Translations under genes and position numbers: made by a program
Source: CAZNYN01 sp964577295
GTDB lineage: Bacteria; Synergistota; Synergistia; Synergistales; Synergistaceae
Assembly (NCBI GenBank): GCA_964577295.1
Contig: CAZNYN010000001.1
Location: 62,001-126,000, forward strand
Direction: 5' to 3'
Length of the DNA stretch: 64,000 nucleotides
The notes under the pieces: generated by a model
Told to the model about the DNA's origin: nothing
What the model saw: only the letters and a program-made list of their open reading frames with translations
The model's database searches: none
Part shown: positions 32,756 through 41,891 of the stretch, piece by piece
Position numbering within the stretch: position 1 is the stretch's first letter
Layout: each line of letters begins with the position of its first letter

Positions 32756-34546
32756 TTATAAAAAACTTTTCATTATAAAGTTAATGGCGCTTCCGGTCAG
32801 AAGAGCGGAGATAAGCATCAAAGCAGAGCTTTGAAACATCCGCTTTGCCCCCAGCTCTTTCCAGAGAACCACAAAAGTTGCGATACAGGGGAATGTCATC
32901 GCCAGAACGACAACTGCTGTAAGAGTCTGTCCTGCGGTCAAATTAAGCGGAATCAATAGCCCCATTGCTATATCCTTGCGGAAAATTCCCATTACAACAG
33001 GGACAGCTGCCGCTGCGGGAAGCCCCAGCAATCCTTCGAATACGGGAGAAAGAAGGTTTGCCGCTCCTGACAAAATTCCAAAAGTATCAAGCAGATTCAC
33101 AAGAAGAATGCCCCCAAGAACAAGGGGAGTAGCCTCAAGCAGGAAATCCTTTATGCGAAACCACAACTTTCCCCGCCATGCTTTCGGTGACGGCAGGCGG
33201 TACGGGGGAATCTCAACGATCAATTCGGGACTGAATCCCTTCAGAGTCAAGTGCATAATTCGCCCCAATATGAGCCAAACACAGAATAAAATAAAATAGA
33301 CAGCCGCCACATACCTAAGTCCGAAACCGCCCAGAGTAGCGGAAAGCATCGCCTGTATAGAGACGCATGGTATGCCCACCGATATCAGAGTGGCTGCTAT
33401 AAAACGCTCTCTTTCGGACTCAAGCACCCTTGTTGCCAATATTCCCGGAACATTGCAGCCAAGTCCGAGCAGAGTGGGGATTATGGCATAGCCGTGTATT
33501 CCGAATCTGTGAAGCAGAGCGTCGAATATAACGGCAAGGCGCGGCAGATAGCCGAAATCCTCCAGAAAACTCAAAACGGCATAGAAAGCGATTATGTATG
33601 GCAGAACCATGCCGAACTCCACATAAAAGCCTGTAGAGAGCACACCGAGGCTCTGTTCGAGGTCGATAGCTCCGTTAATGAGTTTGCCTACAAGAATATC
33701 TCCTATATAAGTGCCGCCGAAAGAGGTATTCAGCTTCTCAAGCACCGGAAGCCACAATTTTTCAAAAATAGGGTCGGTAATGTAATTTATAATGCCCTCT
33801 CCGACATACCTTATGGCAGTAAAGCTCACGGCAAGAATCATCAGTCCCAAAAGCCCGCCCGCTAATGGACGGACGGAAATATCTTCGATTCTGTCCATAA
33901 AAGTGTGATGCCTGTGAGTGACAGTCTGAACTTTTGATATAATTTCGCCTATTATCCGCCATCTTGTCTCCTTATCCATAGGGGAGAACCTGCTGACGGA
34001 AGCGTCGGACATCTTTGCAATAAGGTCGCTTATGCCCTGTCCCGTCACTGCAACTGTAGGAACAATGGGCACTCCGAGCTCTCTTTCAAGAGCTTTTATA
34101 TCGATAATTATTCCTCTGTGCCTTGCCTCATCAACCATATTAAGTGCTATGATCGTGGGCAGTCTGTGCTCCAGCACCTGCATCGCCATGACAAGGTTTC
34201 TTTCAAGGGCGGTCGCGTCTATTACCAGAATCACCCTGTCCGCACCCTCGTTTAAAATTCTGTGGGCAATCTCCTCGGCTTCATTGGTAGGGTCGAGAGT
34301 GTACGCACCGGGAACGTCAATAAGCCTTGCGCACTCGTTGTCATATACCATTGTGCCTTCCGTAAAGCCGACTGTGGTACCGGGGTAATTTGAAGAGAGA
34401 GCGTGAACGCCTGTAAGCCTGGAGAAAAAGACGCTCTTGCCGACATTGGGATTTCCCATAAGCAAAACCTTGCGGCATCCGCAGATTTTGTCATTCTGAG
34501 AATCCTTCTTTTTATCAAAGCAAAGCCTGCAATTTTTGCAGCTCAT
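32756..34546 (-). CDS. feoB: ferrous iron transporter FeoB
   Basis: A 596-residue Fe2+ permease with an N-terminal GTPase domain: G1 GNPNVGKS at residues 31-38, G3 DVPG and G4 NMVD. The C-terminal membrane region holds the two Gate motifs around GLGCNVPGILATRVL. It is shorter than the ~770-residue E. coli protein, as in many anaerobes. Upstream of the G domain is an unusual Cys-rich stretch (CKNCRLC and CGC within 25 residues) that could bind metal. It starts three bases after feoA ends. Confidence 0.94.
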   Translation of the reverse strand: MSCKNCRLCFDKKKDSQNDKICGCRKVLLMGNPNVGKSVFFSRLTGVHALSSNYPGTTVGFTEGTMVYDNECARLIDVPGAYTLDPTNEAEEIAHRILNEGADRVILVIDATALERNLVMAMQVLEHRLPTIIALNMVDEARHRGIIIDIKALERELGVPIVPTVAVTGQGISDLIAKMSDASVSRFSPMDKETRWRIIGEIISKVQTVTHRHHTFMDRIEDISVRPLAGGLLGLMILAVSFTAIRYVGEGIINYITDPIFEKLWLPVLEKLNTSFGGTYIGDILVGKLINGAIDLEQSLGVLSTGFYVEFGMVLPYIIAFYAVLSFLEDFGYLPRLAVIFDALLHRFGIHGYAIIPTLLGLGCNVPGILATRVLESERERFIAATLISVGIPCVSIQAMLSATLGGFGLRYVAAVYFILFCVWLILGRIMHLTLKGFSPELIVEIPPYRLPSPKAWRGKLWFRIKDFLLEATPLVLGGILLVNLLDTFGILSGAANLLSPVFEGLLGLPAAAAVPVVMGIFRKDIAMGLLIPLNLTAGQTLTAVVVLAMTFPCIATFVVLWKELGAKRMFQSSALMLISALLTGSAINFIMKSFL

Positions 34547-34549
34547 AAG

Positions 34550-34783
34550 CTATCGGCAAGACCTTTCCGTATGTACGATAATATCGGATGCAATGCCGCA
34601 GGAAACGGCAAAATGCCTGCCGTCCAGCATAACCGTTACAGGGCCGCCGAAAGGCATCTCCGAAATTTTTTCTATCTTTTTGCCGGCGCGCAGTCCCAGC
34701 GCCTCAAGTCTCTGTCCGGCTTCCCCGTCGGGGACGCTCTCTATAACGGCAGATTCTCCGTCCTTTACCTGAGATAAATTCAT
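34550..34783 (-). CDS. feoA: FeoA family protein
   Basis: A 77-residue SH3-like FeoA protein that supports FeoB. It has the standard core GQRLEALGLRAGKKIEKI and PVTVMLDGRHFAVSCGIA. A GTG four codons upstream is an alternative start, but the ATG at 34783 matches the usual MNLSQ beginning and has GGAG 11 bases before it. It is translationally close to feoB. Confidence 0.9.
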   Translation of the reverse strand: MNLSQVKDGESAVIESVPDGEAGQRLEALGLRAGKKIEKISEMPFGGPVTVMLDGRHFAVSCGIASDIIVHTERSCR

Positions 34784-34964
34784 CCTTCTGCTCACTCCGA
34801 TTAGTCTCTATAGTTATCAATAGCTAACTTATTATGTTACCTGCTCTCTATGTTGTCAAGGAAATAAGTACTTAATGTGGGCTGTGGCATGTTTTATTAA
34901 TTGCCCGCTTTGGGCACTTATAGTAAACTATATCAGTACATGAAATAAAAGGAGGAAAAAAGTG

Positions 34965-35957
34965 ATGAGAAAACTGTTCTGTACCGTGCTCTTTTTATCT
35001 CTGTTAATATTTACGGCATGTGCCGCTGCCGCGCCCAAAACGGCATCAATCCTCATGCCTAAAGATACAGATGGAGACGGAGGCTTTATAGACAGCTGCA
35101 TAAGCGGTGCCGAATACGCAAAAAAGCGTTATCATAACAAGATAAACATAAAAATATACACACTCGGACAAAAAGGGAAAAGCCCTGCGGAACTTGTAAA
35201 TGAGGCGGCTGCATCCGAGCTTATAATATCGGTGACGCCGGAGTATAATAAACACTTGGCATCACTCATGAAGGACAGCAAAAATAAAATAATAGTGACA
35301 TTCGACCCGACCGACGCGGAAGGCATAAAAGAAATATCTTTCAGAGATGATGAGGGAGGTTTTCTTGCGGGGGTTCTTGCTGCTCTAGCCGTGACGACAG
35401 ATAATTTCCCCCGTGTGAGAAAGAACGGCAAAATAGGGCTGCTGCTCGGTGCGGAGTGCGAATCGATAGAAAAGTTCAGGACAGGCTATATAGCGGGTTC
35501 ATGGTACATAGACCCGAAAGTTGAAATCATAACCGAATATGTTGGAAACTTCACAGACACATCAAAGGCGGCGGAAATAGCAGACTCCATGCACAAAAAG
35601 GGAGCGGACGTGATATTTACGGCAGCTGGAGGTGCGGGGCTGGGCGCAATAGAAACAGCGGAAGCAAAGGGGTTTTGGATTATAGGTGTAGATACTGAAC
35701 AGGAGAAAAAATACCCCAAAGCAGTTTTGACCAGCATAATAAAGAGAAGCGGAAGCGCAATATACAAGACGATAGACAACTATATGAAAGGAATCCTTCA
35801 GGAGACGGACGACATAAGCCTGGGGCTGAGCGAGGGCGGAGTGGATATATCTACGTGGAGCAGGGAGTCAAAGAGCAACATCCCTCTGGCTGTAAGAAAC
35901 AAACTGGATGATGTCGAAGACAAACTTACAAAAAATTTGATAATAATAAAAAAATAA
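34965..35957 (+). CDS. BMP-family (PnrA-like) substrate-binding lipoprotein
   Basis: A 330-residue lipoprotein with a signal peptide and lipobox ending at Cys19 (FTAC). The fold is that of the basic membrane protein family, which binds nucleosides in characterised members. Motifs seen include SFRDDEGGFLAGVLAALA, KIGLLLGAE, FRTGYIAGSWYIDP and VIFTAAGGAGLGAIETA. No ABC permease or ATPase lies beside it, so its transporter must be elsewhere or it acts alone. The ATG has AAAGGAGG upstream. It is 22 bases from ychF and may share its transcript. Confidence 0.88.
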   Translation: MRKLFCTVLFLSLLIFTACAAAAPKTASILMPKDTDGDGGFIDSCISGAEYAKKRYHNKINIKIYTLGQKGKSPAELVNEAAASELIISVTPEYNKHLASLMKDSKNKIIVTFDPTDAEGIKEISFRDDEGGFLAGVLAALAVTTDNFPRVRKNGKIGLLLGAECESIEKFRTGYIAGSWYIDPKVEIITEYVGNFTDTSKAAEIADSMHKKGADVIFTAAGGAGLGAIETAEAKGFWIIGVDTEQEKKYPKAVLTSIIKRSGSAIYKTIDNYMKGILQETDDISLGLSEGGVDISTWSRESKSNIPLAVRNKLDDVEDKLTKNLIIIKK

Positions 35958-35979
35958 ATTAAATGCGGAGTGATATAAA

Positions 35980-37074
35980 ATGTTGCATTGCGGAATAGTA
36001 GGACTTCCTCTAAGCGGAAAGTCCACAGTATTTAATGTAATCACAAGAGCGGGAGCGGAAGTCAAGCCCTACGCCGGAGGAAAGACAGATCCAAACAAAG
36101 CTGTTGTCTCTGTACCCGACAAGAGATTTGATGCTCTTGTCGAAATTCACAGCCCCAAAAAAGAAACCCCCGCACAGATAGAATTTGTAGACCTTGCGGG
36201 ACTCTCCCGCGGTGCGGGCAAGGGAGAGGGACTCGGCAACGGATTCCTCTCATTTGTAGCGGATGCGGATGCCTTAATTCAAGTAATACGCTGCTTTGCA
36301 AACGGCTCTGTAGAACATCCGGAGGGAAGCATTGACCCCCTTCGCGACTGGGACATATTGGAAAACGAGCTCATCTTCAGAGACCTTGCAGTAATAGAAA
36401 ACCGCCTCACAAAGCTGCGCGCGAAGAAAAAACTCATCCCCGAAGAAGCATCCGAAAAAGACATGCTCGAAAAATGCTTTGACTGCTTGATGGAAGAAAA
36501 ACCGCTGCGCGCCTTGGAACTCAAGCCCGAAGAGTGGCGTCAGCTCAGAGGATTCTCCTTTGTCACATCAAAGCCCGAAGTAATAGTGCTGAACCTGGAC
36601 GATTCCCAGTCCGACGAGACAAAAATCCCCAAATGGAACGAAATAAAAAAGCGTGCGGACGAACAAGGTGTGGAACTCTGCACACTATACGGAAGCCTCG
36701 AAATGGACATAGTGGAACTCTCCGAAGAAGAAGCAGCCGAATTTACGGAAGGGCTCAATATTGCAGAGCCGGGACGCGAGCGCCTTATAAAAGAAGCATA
36801 CAAACTTCTTGGCCTCATCAGCTTCTTCACCTGCGGCCCCGACGAAGTGAGAGCGTGGACTCTCCACAAGGGTGACAATGCCGTAGACGCCGCGGGAGCC
36901 ATACATTCCGACCTTGCCAGAGGCTTCATCAGAGCTCAGGTAGTCGCATTTGACGACTACACAGCCAACAAAAACTCCTTTGACGAGTGCCGCAAAGCGG
37001 GATGCCTGCGCCTTGAAGGCAAGGAATACCTTGTAAAAGACGGAGACATGATAGAAATACGCTTTAACGTATAG
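35980..37074 (+). CDS. ychF: YchF/Obg-like ATPase
   Basis: A 364-residue P-loop protein of the YchF family, ribosome-associated NTPases that prefer ATP. G1 is GLPLSGKST where most members have GLPNVGKST, and G3 is DLAGLSRGAGKGEGLGN. A coiled coil lies between about residues 125 and 180, and the C-terminal ~85 residues form the TGS-like domain (FFTCGPDEVRAWTL to YLVKDGDMIEIRF). It is a somewhat divergent member but complete in length. Confidence 0.9.
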   Translation: MLHCGIVGLPLSGKSTVFNVITRAGAEVKPYAGGKTDPNKAVVSVPDKRFDALVEIHSPKKETPAQIEFVDLAGLSRGAGKGEGLGNGFLSFVADADALIQVIRCFANGSVEHPEGSIDPLRDWDILENELIFRDLAVIENRLTKLRAKKKLIPEEASEKDMLEKCFDCLMEEKPLRALELKPEEWRQLRGFSFVTSKPEVIVLNLDDSQSDETKIPKWNEIKKRADEQGVELCTLYGSLEMDIVELSEEEAAEFTEGLNIAEPGRERLIKEAYKLLGLISFFTCGPDEVRAWTLHKGDNAVDAAGAIHSDLARGFIRAQVVAFDDYTANKNSFDECRKAGCLRLEGKEYLVKDGDMIEIRFNV

Positions 37075-37098
37075 AGACGTACGGAGGCGCGATTACAG

Positions 37099-38118
37099 AT
37101 GATATTCGAACCCATCGAAATAAAAGGCCATAGGCTCGCGAACAGAATAACACTGGCGCCTCTTGCCTCCTCCAGCTCGGAGTCAGACGGAGGACCATCG
37201 GATAAATCCCTCGAAATATATCGGCGCTTTGCCTCCTCATGCGCCTCAATGGCTGTTGTTGAACACCATGCCGTGCAGTTAAACGGACTCATCCGCCCAA
37301 CTCAGTTCAGAGCGGACAGTGATGAAGTCGCCGCAAAACACGCACCTGTGGCAAAAATCCTAAAAGACGCGGGCATGACAGCACTCGTTCAGATAAATCA
37401 CGGCGGAGCAAACATAGCAGACCCATCCGTGCTTGATATTGAAGATTACAAAAACCTATCTCCCTCGGGCGTTCCCGTGGGACAGTGCTGGAATAACGAA
37501 AAAAGAAAACCCAACATCCTTACAAAGTCCGAAATAGGGAGAATTGTGGAATCGTTTGTCGAAGCAGCCGTAAGAATGGTCAAAACAGCCGGCTATGACG
37601 GCATTCAGATACACGCCTGCCACGGCTACCTTTTGGGGCAGTTTCTAAGCCCCCTCACAAATAGGCGCGACGACTCTTACGGAGGCAGCGACTCAAAGAG
37701 AGCAAGACTCCTCTTTGAAATCGTAGATGCAGTCAGAAGCACTCTGCCCGATACAATACTCGCAGTTCGCCTCGGAGCTGCGGACTACCTCCCCGGAGAG
37801 CCGATGAGAGGACTTTCTCTCGATGAAACAGTGCCCGCCGCAAAAGAACTAGCCTCTTTGGGGACAGACATAATAGGAATATCGGGCAATCTCTGCGGCT
37901 TTGGCATAAACAGGACGGACGAAGGATACTTTGCCCCATACGCTCTCAGAATAAAAGAAGCGGTGGGGGATTCCTGCCTTGTGGAATGCACAGGCGGAAT
38001 AAAAACAGCTTCGGCTGCTGTCAGACTTTTGGAAAACGGCTGCTGTGACCTAATAGGAGTAGGCAGGCTCGTTATGAAAGACGCGGGCTTTGGCGAGAAG
38101 TGGAGGAGCGAACTGTAA
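37099..38118 (+). CDS. NADH:flavin oxidoreductase / Old Yellow Enzyme family
   Basis: A 339-residue FMN-dependent TIM-barrel oxidoreductase. Visible motifs are the N-terminal FEPIEIKGHRLANRI, LVQINHGG, the GYDGIQIHACHGYLLGQF active-site stretch, FLSPLTNRRDD and a C-terminal LIGVGRLVMKD phosphate-binding loop. It lacks the C-terminal FAD/NADH domain and Fe-S Cys cluster of the long 2,4-dienoyl-CoA reductase type. Its stop overlaps the start of dppA (TAATG). The substrate is unknown. Confidence 0.9.
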   Translation: MIFEPIEIKGHRLANRITLAPLASSSSESDGGPSDKSLEIYRRFASSCASMAVVEHHAVQLNGLIRPTQFRADSDEVAAKHAPVAKILKDAGMTALVQINHGGANIADPSVLDIEDYKNLSPSGVPVGQCWNNEKRKPNILTKSEIGRIVESFVEAAVRMVKTAGYDGIQIHACHGYLLGQFLSPLTNRRDDSYGGSDSKRARLLFEIVDAVRSTLPDTILAVRLGAADYLPGEPMRGLSLDETVPAAKELASLGTDIIGISGNLCGFGINRTDEGYFAPYALRIKEAVGDSCLVECTGGIKTASAAVRLLENGCCDLIGVGRLVMKDAGFGEKWRSEL

Positions 38119-38948
38119 TGAAACTCTACATAAGTGCCGATATGGAAGGCTCGACGGGCATAGTCAGCCCATGCCAAGTGGACTGCAAAGCTCCCGAATA
38201 CACTTTCGGCTGCTCAATGCAGCTTCATGACGTTCTCTCTGCGGTAAATGCCGCTCTTGAATGGGGTGTCGAAAGCGTAACGGTAAACGACTCCCACGAC
38301 AGAATGATAAATCTCGACATCTCAAAATTTCCGCGCGGCGTTGAAATAATAAGCGGCTCTCCGAAAATACTCGGTATGGTAGACGGAGTCCAAGATTCCG
38401 ACGTTGCCTTTTTTATGGGCTACCACGCAATGGCGGGTACTGAAAAAGCAATACTCGACCACACATACGAGCCCAGAACAATATTCGATATGAAACTCAA
38501 CGGAATCAAAATGGGGGAGACCGCTCTGAACGCCCTCTTCTGCGGCAAATTGGGAGTCCCCGTCGGAATGGTCACGGGAGACACGGCACTTTGCCTGGAG
38601 GCTTCCAGCATACTCGGTTCGGAACTTGTCACATGCGAACTCAAAGAGGGGGTAGGCAGAATAGCGGCAAAAACCCTGCCGCCGTCGGAGACATCCCTTC
38701 TTATCGCATCATCCGTAAAAGAAGCTCTTGACAGAGCTGCGGCGGGAAAACTCCCCGTATTTGACGTTGAACCGCCATATACAATAGAAGTCACATTCCA
38801 CACAGCGGCACAGACAGACGCGGCGGCTCTGCTCCCAGGCAGTGAAAGAATATCGGGACGCGGGCTTGTCTTCAACACCGAAGACATATTCGAAATAAGA
38901 CGCTGGTTCTGCTCCGCAATGGACGTAGCCGAAATAGTTCCGTTCTAA
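38118..38948 (+). CDS. dppA: M55-family D-aminopeptidase
   Basis: A 276-residue zinc D-aminopeptidase of the DppA type, which removes D-amino acids such as D-Ala from small peptides. It shows the metal-binding SADMEG motif at the N terminus, VNDSHDRM, GYHAMAG and LDHTYEP. The frame is open six codons earlier, but the ATG at 38118 has GGAGG upstream and overlaps the stop of the preceding gene. Its presence fits peptidoglycan-peptide or D-amino acid use. Confidence 0.92.
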   Translation: MKLYISADMEGSTGIVSPCQVDCKAPEYTFGCSMQLHDVLSAVNAALEWGVESVTVNDSHDRMINLDISKFPRGVEIISGSPKILGMVDGVQDSDVAFFMGYHAMAGTEKAILDHTYEPRTIFDMKLNGIKMGETALNALFCGKLGVPVGMVTGDTALCLEASSILGSELVTCELKEGVGRIAAKTLPPSETSLLIASSVKEALDRAAAGKLPVFDVEPPYTIEVTFHTAAQTDAAALLPGSERISGRGLVFNTEDIFEIRRWFCSAMDVAEIVPF

Positions 38949-38955
38949 AACAATA

Positions 38956-39864
38956 ATGAAAACAATAGGAATCGACCTGGGCGGACACACAATAGCCTGC
39001 GCAGAAATAGACATCTCGCACCGAGAGCCGTACATCCTGCGCAGGATAGAAATGCAGACACCTGAAGAAAGAACCTTGCCCGAAGTTTTGTCTGCCCTAA
39101 TCGGCGGAATATCGCAGCTCGCCTGCGATGAGCGCGAACTGAATATCGGAATAGGTGTGCCGGGATTCCTCGACAAAGAGAGAAAAAAAATACAAAAACT
39201 TACAAACTTCAAGGGGTTTGAAAACATACCTTTTCCCTCACTGCTTAACAAAAAACTTGCAGAATCAGGAATAGATTCACGCATAATTATGGAAAATGAC
39301 GCAAACTGCGCCGCATTGGGCGAAGGTCTCCGCGGCGCGGCAAAAGGCTGCTCCGACTTTATCGTTCTCACACTCGGAAGCGGCATAGGGGCGGGCATAA
39401 TATCGGGCGGAAAACTCGTTACAGGCGCGCACGGAATGGCGGGCGAGTGCGGACACATCGTAATAAGCGAAAAGATAAAAAAATGCGCCTGCGGAGGAAT
39501 GGGACATGCAGAAAGCTTTGCATCGGCGGACAGAGCTGAGGCGGAAGCAAAAAAAATAGGCCATCCCGCAGACTTCAAACTCCTTTGGCAAGACAGAGAC
39601 AATCCAAAAATCAAGACAATATTGGCCCCAACAATAACGTCCATAGCGAAGACAATAGCCACAGTAACAGTAACCTTTGACCCAGAAATAACAATCCTAA
39701 ACGGCGGAATGAGCAGAGCGGAAGGCATAGTACAGATGCTCGAAAACACGGCAAAAAACTACCTCCCGACCCCATTCACACCACACCTGAAAATAGAAAA
39801 ATCAAAACTGCAGGCAGACGCCGCACTGTACGGAGCAGTGGCGGGCTTTGCCGAAAATATCTAG
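38956..39864 (+). CDS. ROK-family sugar kinase
   Basis: A 302-residue ROK-family protein without an N-terminal helix-turn-helix, so a kinase rather than a repressor. It has GIDLGGHTIACAEID at the ATP-binding start, MENDANCAALGE, LGSGIGAGI, GMAGECGHIVI and a zinc motif CACGGMGHAE in which the usual last Cys of CxCGxxGCxE is His. Glucose or an acetylated aminosugar is a plausible substrate. It closes the ychF-to-ROK gene run. Confidence 0.88.
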   Translation: MKTIGIDLGGHTIACAEIDISHREPYILRRIEMQTPEERTLPEVLSALIGGISQLACDERELNIGIGVPGFLDKERKKIQKLTNFKGFENIPFPSLLNKKLAESGIDSRIIMENDANCAALGEGLRGAAKGCSDFIVLTLGSGIGAGIISGGKLVTGAHGMAGECGHIVISEKIKKCACGGMGHAESFASADRAEAEAKKIGHPADFKLLWQDRDNPKIKTILAPTITSIAKTIATVTVTFDPEITILNGGMSRAEGIVQMLENTAKNYLPTPFTPHLKIEKSKLQADAALYGAVAGFAENI

Positions 39865-40090
39865 ATACTTAAAACTTCTCCTAAAGCTTAAAACGAAGTG
39901 GCATTGCCTTACAAAGCCTATTTCAATAATAAATCTTTTATTACTGCGCGGAGTTTGCTCTCTTCGCTTCGCGGCAGCTGCATTATGCGGAAGTTTATTT
40001 TGACCTTTATGGCTATGACTGCAAGTTAAAAGCAAGTTGAAACATGCAGGAGATAGACGTCTCAGAAATTGCTATTTTTATAAAACAACA
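39865..40090. other. intergenic region
   Basis: No gene is supported. Only a small TAATAAA/TTTATTA hairpin near 39927-39943 stands out; there is no convincing terminator after the ROK gene. Confidence 0.4.
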
Positions 40091-40140
40091 TTTACAAACA
40101 TTGTAAAATTATATAGTTTATAAAATCTATTTTACAAACT
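40091..40140 (+). promoter_or_regulatory. two inverted repeats before the DUF4143 ATPase gene
   Basis: TTTACAA-ACA-TTGTAAA (40091-40107) and AGTTTATAAAAT-CT-ATTTTACAAACT (40115-40140, one mismatch) share the element TTTACAA. They lie 60-110 bases before the start in an AT-rich promoter region. This pattern fits paired binding sites of one repressor. Confidence 0.5.
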
Positions 40141-40197
40141 TTACCAATATTACGGGTTGTGATAATATCAGATTATAAATTCTGTGGGGGCGATCTC

Positions 40198-41391
40198 ATG
40201 GTAGATAGACAAGAGTATCTTGATGATTTGATAAATTTTAAGGACAAAGATTTGATAAAAGTAGTGACCGGCATTCGCAGATGCGGCAAATCTACGATGT
40301 TTGAAATATTCCAAAATTACCTGAGAAATATCGGCGTAGAGGACGAGCAAATAATTGCTGTCAACTTAGAGGACGGTGATTTCCGTCATATTCGCACAGC
40401 GGAGACATTATATGAATATGTGCAAAGCAGACTTGCTGTAGGCAGAAATAATTACGTTTTTTTAGATGAGGTTCAACAGGCAGAGAACTTTCAGAAGGCT
40501 GTTGACTGGCTCTACGTAAAAAAGGGTATAGATCTCTACATCACAGGTTCTAATGCATTTTTACTCTCGGGAGAACTTGCCACACTGCTTTCGGGCAGAT
40601 ATGTAGAAATAAAGATGCTGCCTCTTTCATTTAAAGAGTACGTCTCTGCCTATCCGGGCAACAGAAACATGTTTGAGCTTTACAGGAATTACCTGTCAAA
40701 CAGCTCATTTCCGGGAACGCTTGAGCTCACGAGGAAGCAGGATATCAGAGCATATCTTGAAGGCATATATAACACAATCTTGATTAAAGATATTGCTATA
40801 AGGAAGAAAATATCAGACACGTCCATGCTGCAAAGCGTAACAGAGTTTATGTTCGATAATATAGGGAACATGGTTTCGTCTACAAAAATATCCAACCAGA
40901 TGACATCCTTCGGAAGAAAAATCAGTGTTCCCAGTGTTGAGGCTTATCTTGGCGCGCTTGCGGAAAGCTTTATATTTTATAAAGTGGGCAGATACGATAT
41001 AAAGGGGAAACAGCGGTTAGCGACAGGTTCTAAATACTATGCTGCGGATATCGGGCTTCGATATTTTATTCTAGGTACGAAAGAGACTGATATGGGACAC
41101 ATTCTGGAAAATATCGTATTTTTAGAGCTTTTAAGGAGAGGTTACGAGATATATATCGGGAAAATAGGAAGTGTGGAGGTCGATTTTATCGCAATAGGGT
41201 CAATGGGGTGTGAATATTATCAAGTATCGCAGACTGTGGCGGAAGAGTCCACACTTAAGCGTGAACTTGCTCCTTTGAACGCAATCAAAGACCATAACCC
41301 CAAATATCTGCTGACCATGGACTACACACCTCAGACCTCTTACAACGGTATAAGGCAGATAAATGTTCTGGATTGGCTGCTCGATATTTAA
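40198..41391 (+). CDS. AAA ATPase with DUF4143 domain
   Basis: A 397-residue ATPase of the AAA_14/DUF4143 type. Walker A is GIRRCGKST (residues 25-33) and Walker B is YVFLDEVQ (~95-102), followed by a sensor stretch YITGSNAFLL. The C-terminal part is DUF4143, whose end has a nuclease-like core (EVDFIAIGSMGCEYYQVS). These proteins occur in many variable copies in anaerobes and their role is unknown. The ATG at 40198 follows GTGGGGG by seven bases. It stands alone behind paired inverted repeats. Confidence 0.85.
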   Translation: MVDRQEYLDDLINFKDKDLIKVVTGIRRCGKSTMFEIFQNYLRNIGVEDEQIIAVNLEDGDFRHIRTAETLYEYVQSRLAVGRNNYVFLDEVQQAENFQKAVDWLYVKKGIDLYITGSNAFLLSGELATLLSGRYVEIKMLPLSFKEYVSAYPGNRNMFELYRNYLSNSSFPGTLELTRKQDIRAYLEGIYNTILIKDIAIRKKISDTSMLQSVTEFMFDNIGNMVSSTKISNQMTSFGRKISVPSVEAYLGALAESFIFYKVGRYDIKGKQRLATGSKYYAADIGLRYFILGTKETDMGHILENIVFLELLRRGYEIYIGKIGSVEVDFIAIGSMGCEYYQVSQTVAEESTLKRELAPLNAIKDHNPKYLLTMDYTPQTSYNGIRQINVLDWLLDI

Positions 41392-41407
41392 TTGCGGGAA
41401 AAATAGG

Positions 41408-41446
41408 ACAAAAAACACCGGCACAAAACCATGGTTCTGTGTCGGT
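41408..41446 (-). terminator. hairpin with T-run on the minus strand
   Basis: An imperfect stem, ACCGGCACA against TGTGTCGGT with an inner AACC/GGTT, is followed on the minus strand by GTTTTTTG. No minus-strand gene ends here, so it may close a small RNA, or it may serve as an imperfect 3' end for the plus-strand ATPase gene. Confidence 0.4.
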
Positions 41447-41840
41447 TGGGCTGTGTCAATCACTAACTTATAGCGGGTGTATCTGTATCCGCAAGCGAGC
41501 CTGCTTCCCTAGTCCCGCATTGTCCTCAGCATATGTTAATTTATATATCATTATCCGCTTTTATCCCATATTATCCGGTCGTATGCGAGGGCTTTTGGGG
41601 GATTTTTAGAGAACGATACGAATTACGGAGAAGCGTGAATTTGTAATGGCTGTATCTATTCTTAAATATTGTGCCGTTAAAAAATTTAGTTAGTTCTTTG
41701 GGTGAAAAATTAGTTGTTCCGGAGATATTTTCATTGCAAAGGGGGAGTTTTATTTTTTTGCAATTTCCGGTAACTATATATTATACAGTGCGATGGCGCT
41801 GTTTTTTGTCTCTGTGCAAACTTTAACATTTTTTGCGCAT
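41447..41840. other. intergenic region without a supported gene
   Basis: About 400 bases. The part 41450-41560 is less AT-rich and, on the minus strand, contains a long-range GCGGG/CCCGC pairing and a GCAGGC/GCTTGC hairpin ahead of the hairpin at 41408-41446. The rest is AT-rich and featureless. Confidence 0.3.
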
Positions 41841-41868
41841 TTGACATAAATTGTCCATGTAGTAAGAT
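41841..41868 (+). promoter_or_regulatory. promoter of the toxin-antitoxin pair
   Basis: TTGACA, a 16-base spacer and TAAGAT. Transcription would begin near 41875, which excludes the ATG at 41874 as an ordinary start and supports the ATG at 41892. Confidence 0.65.
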
Positions 41869-41891
41869 AAAGCATGGGAGAGGTGTATCTT

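Noticed and set aside
38709..39749. 346-codon minus-strand frame opposite dppA and the ROK gene
   Set aside because: Both plus-strand genes have clear family motifs across this span; the antisense translation has no recognisable domain.
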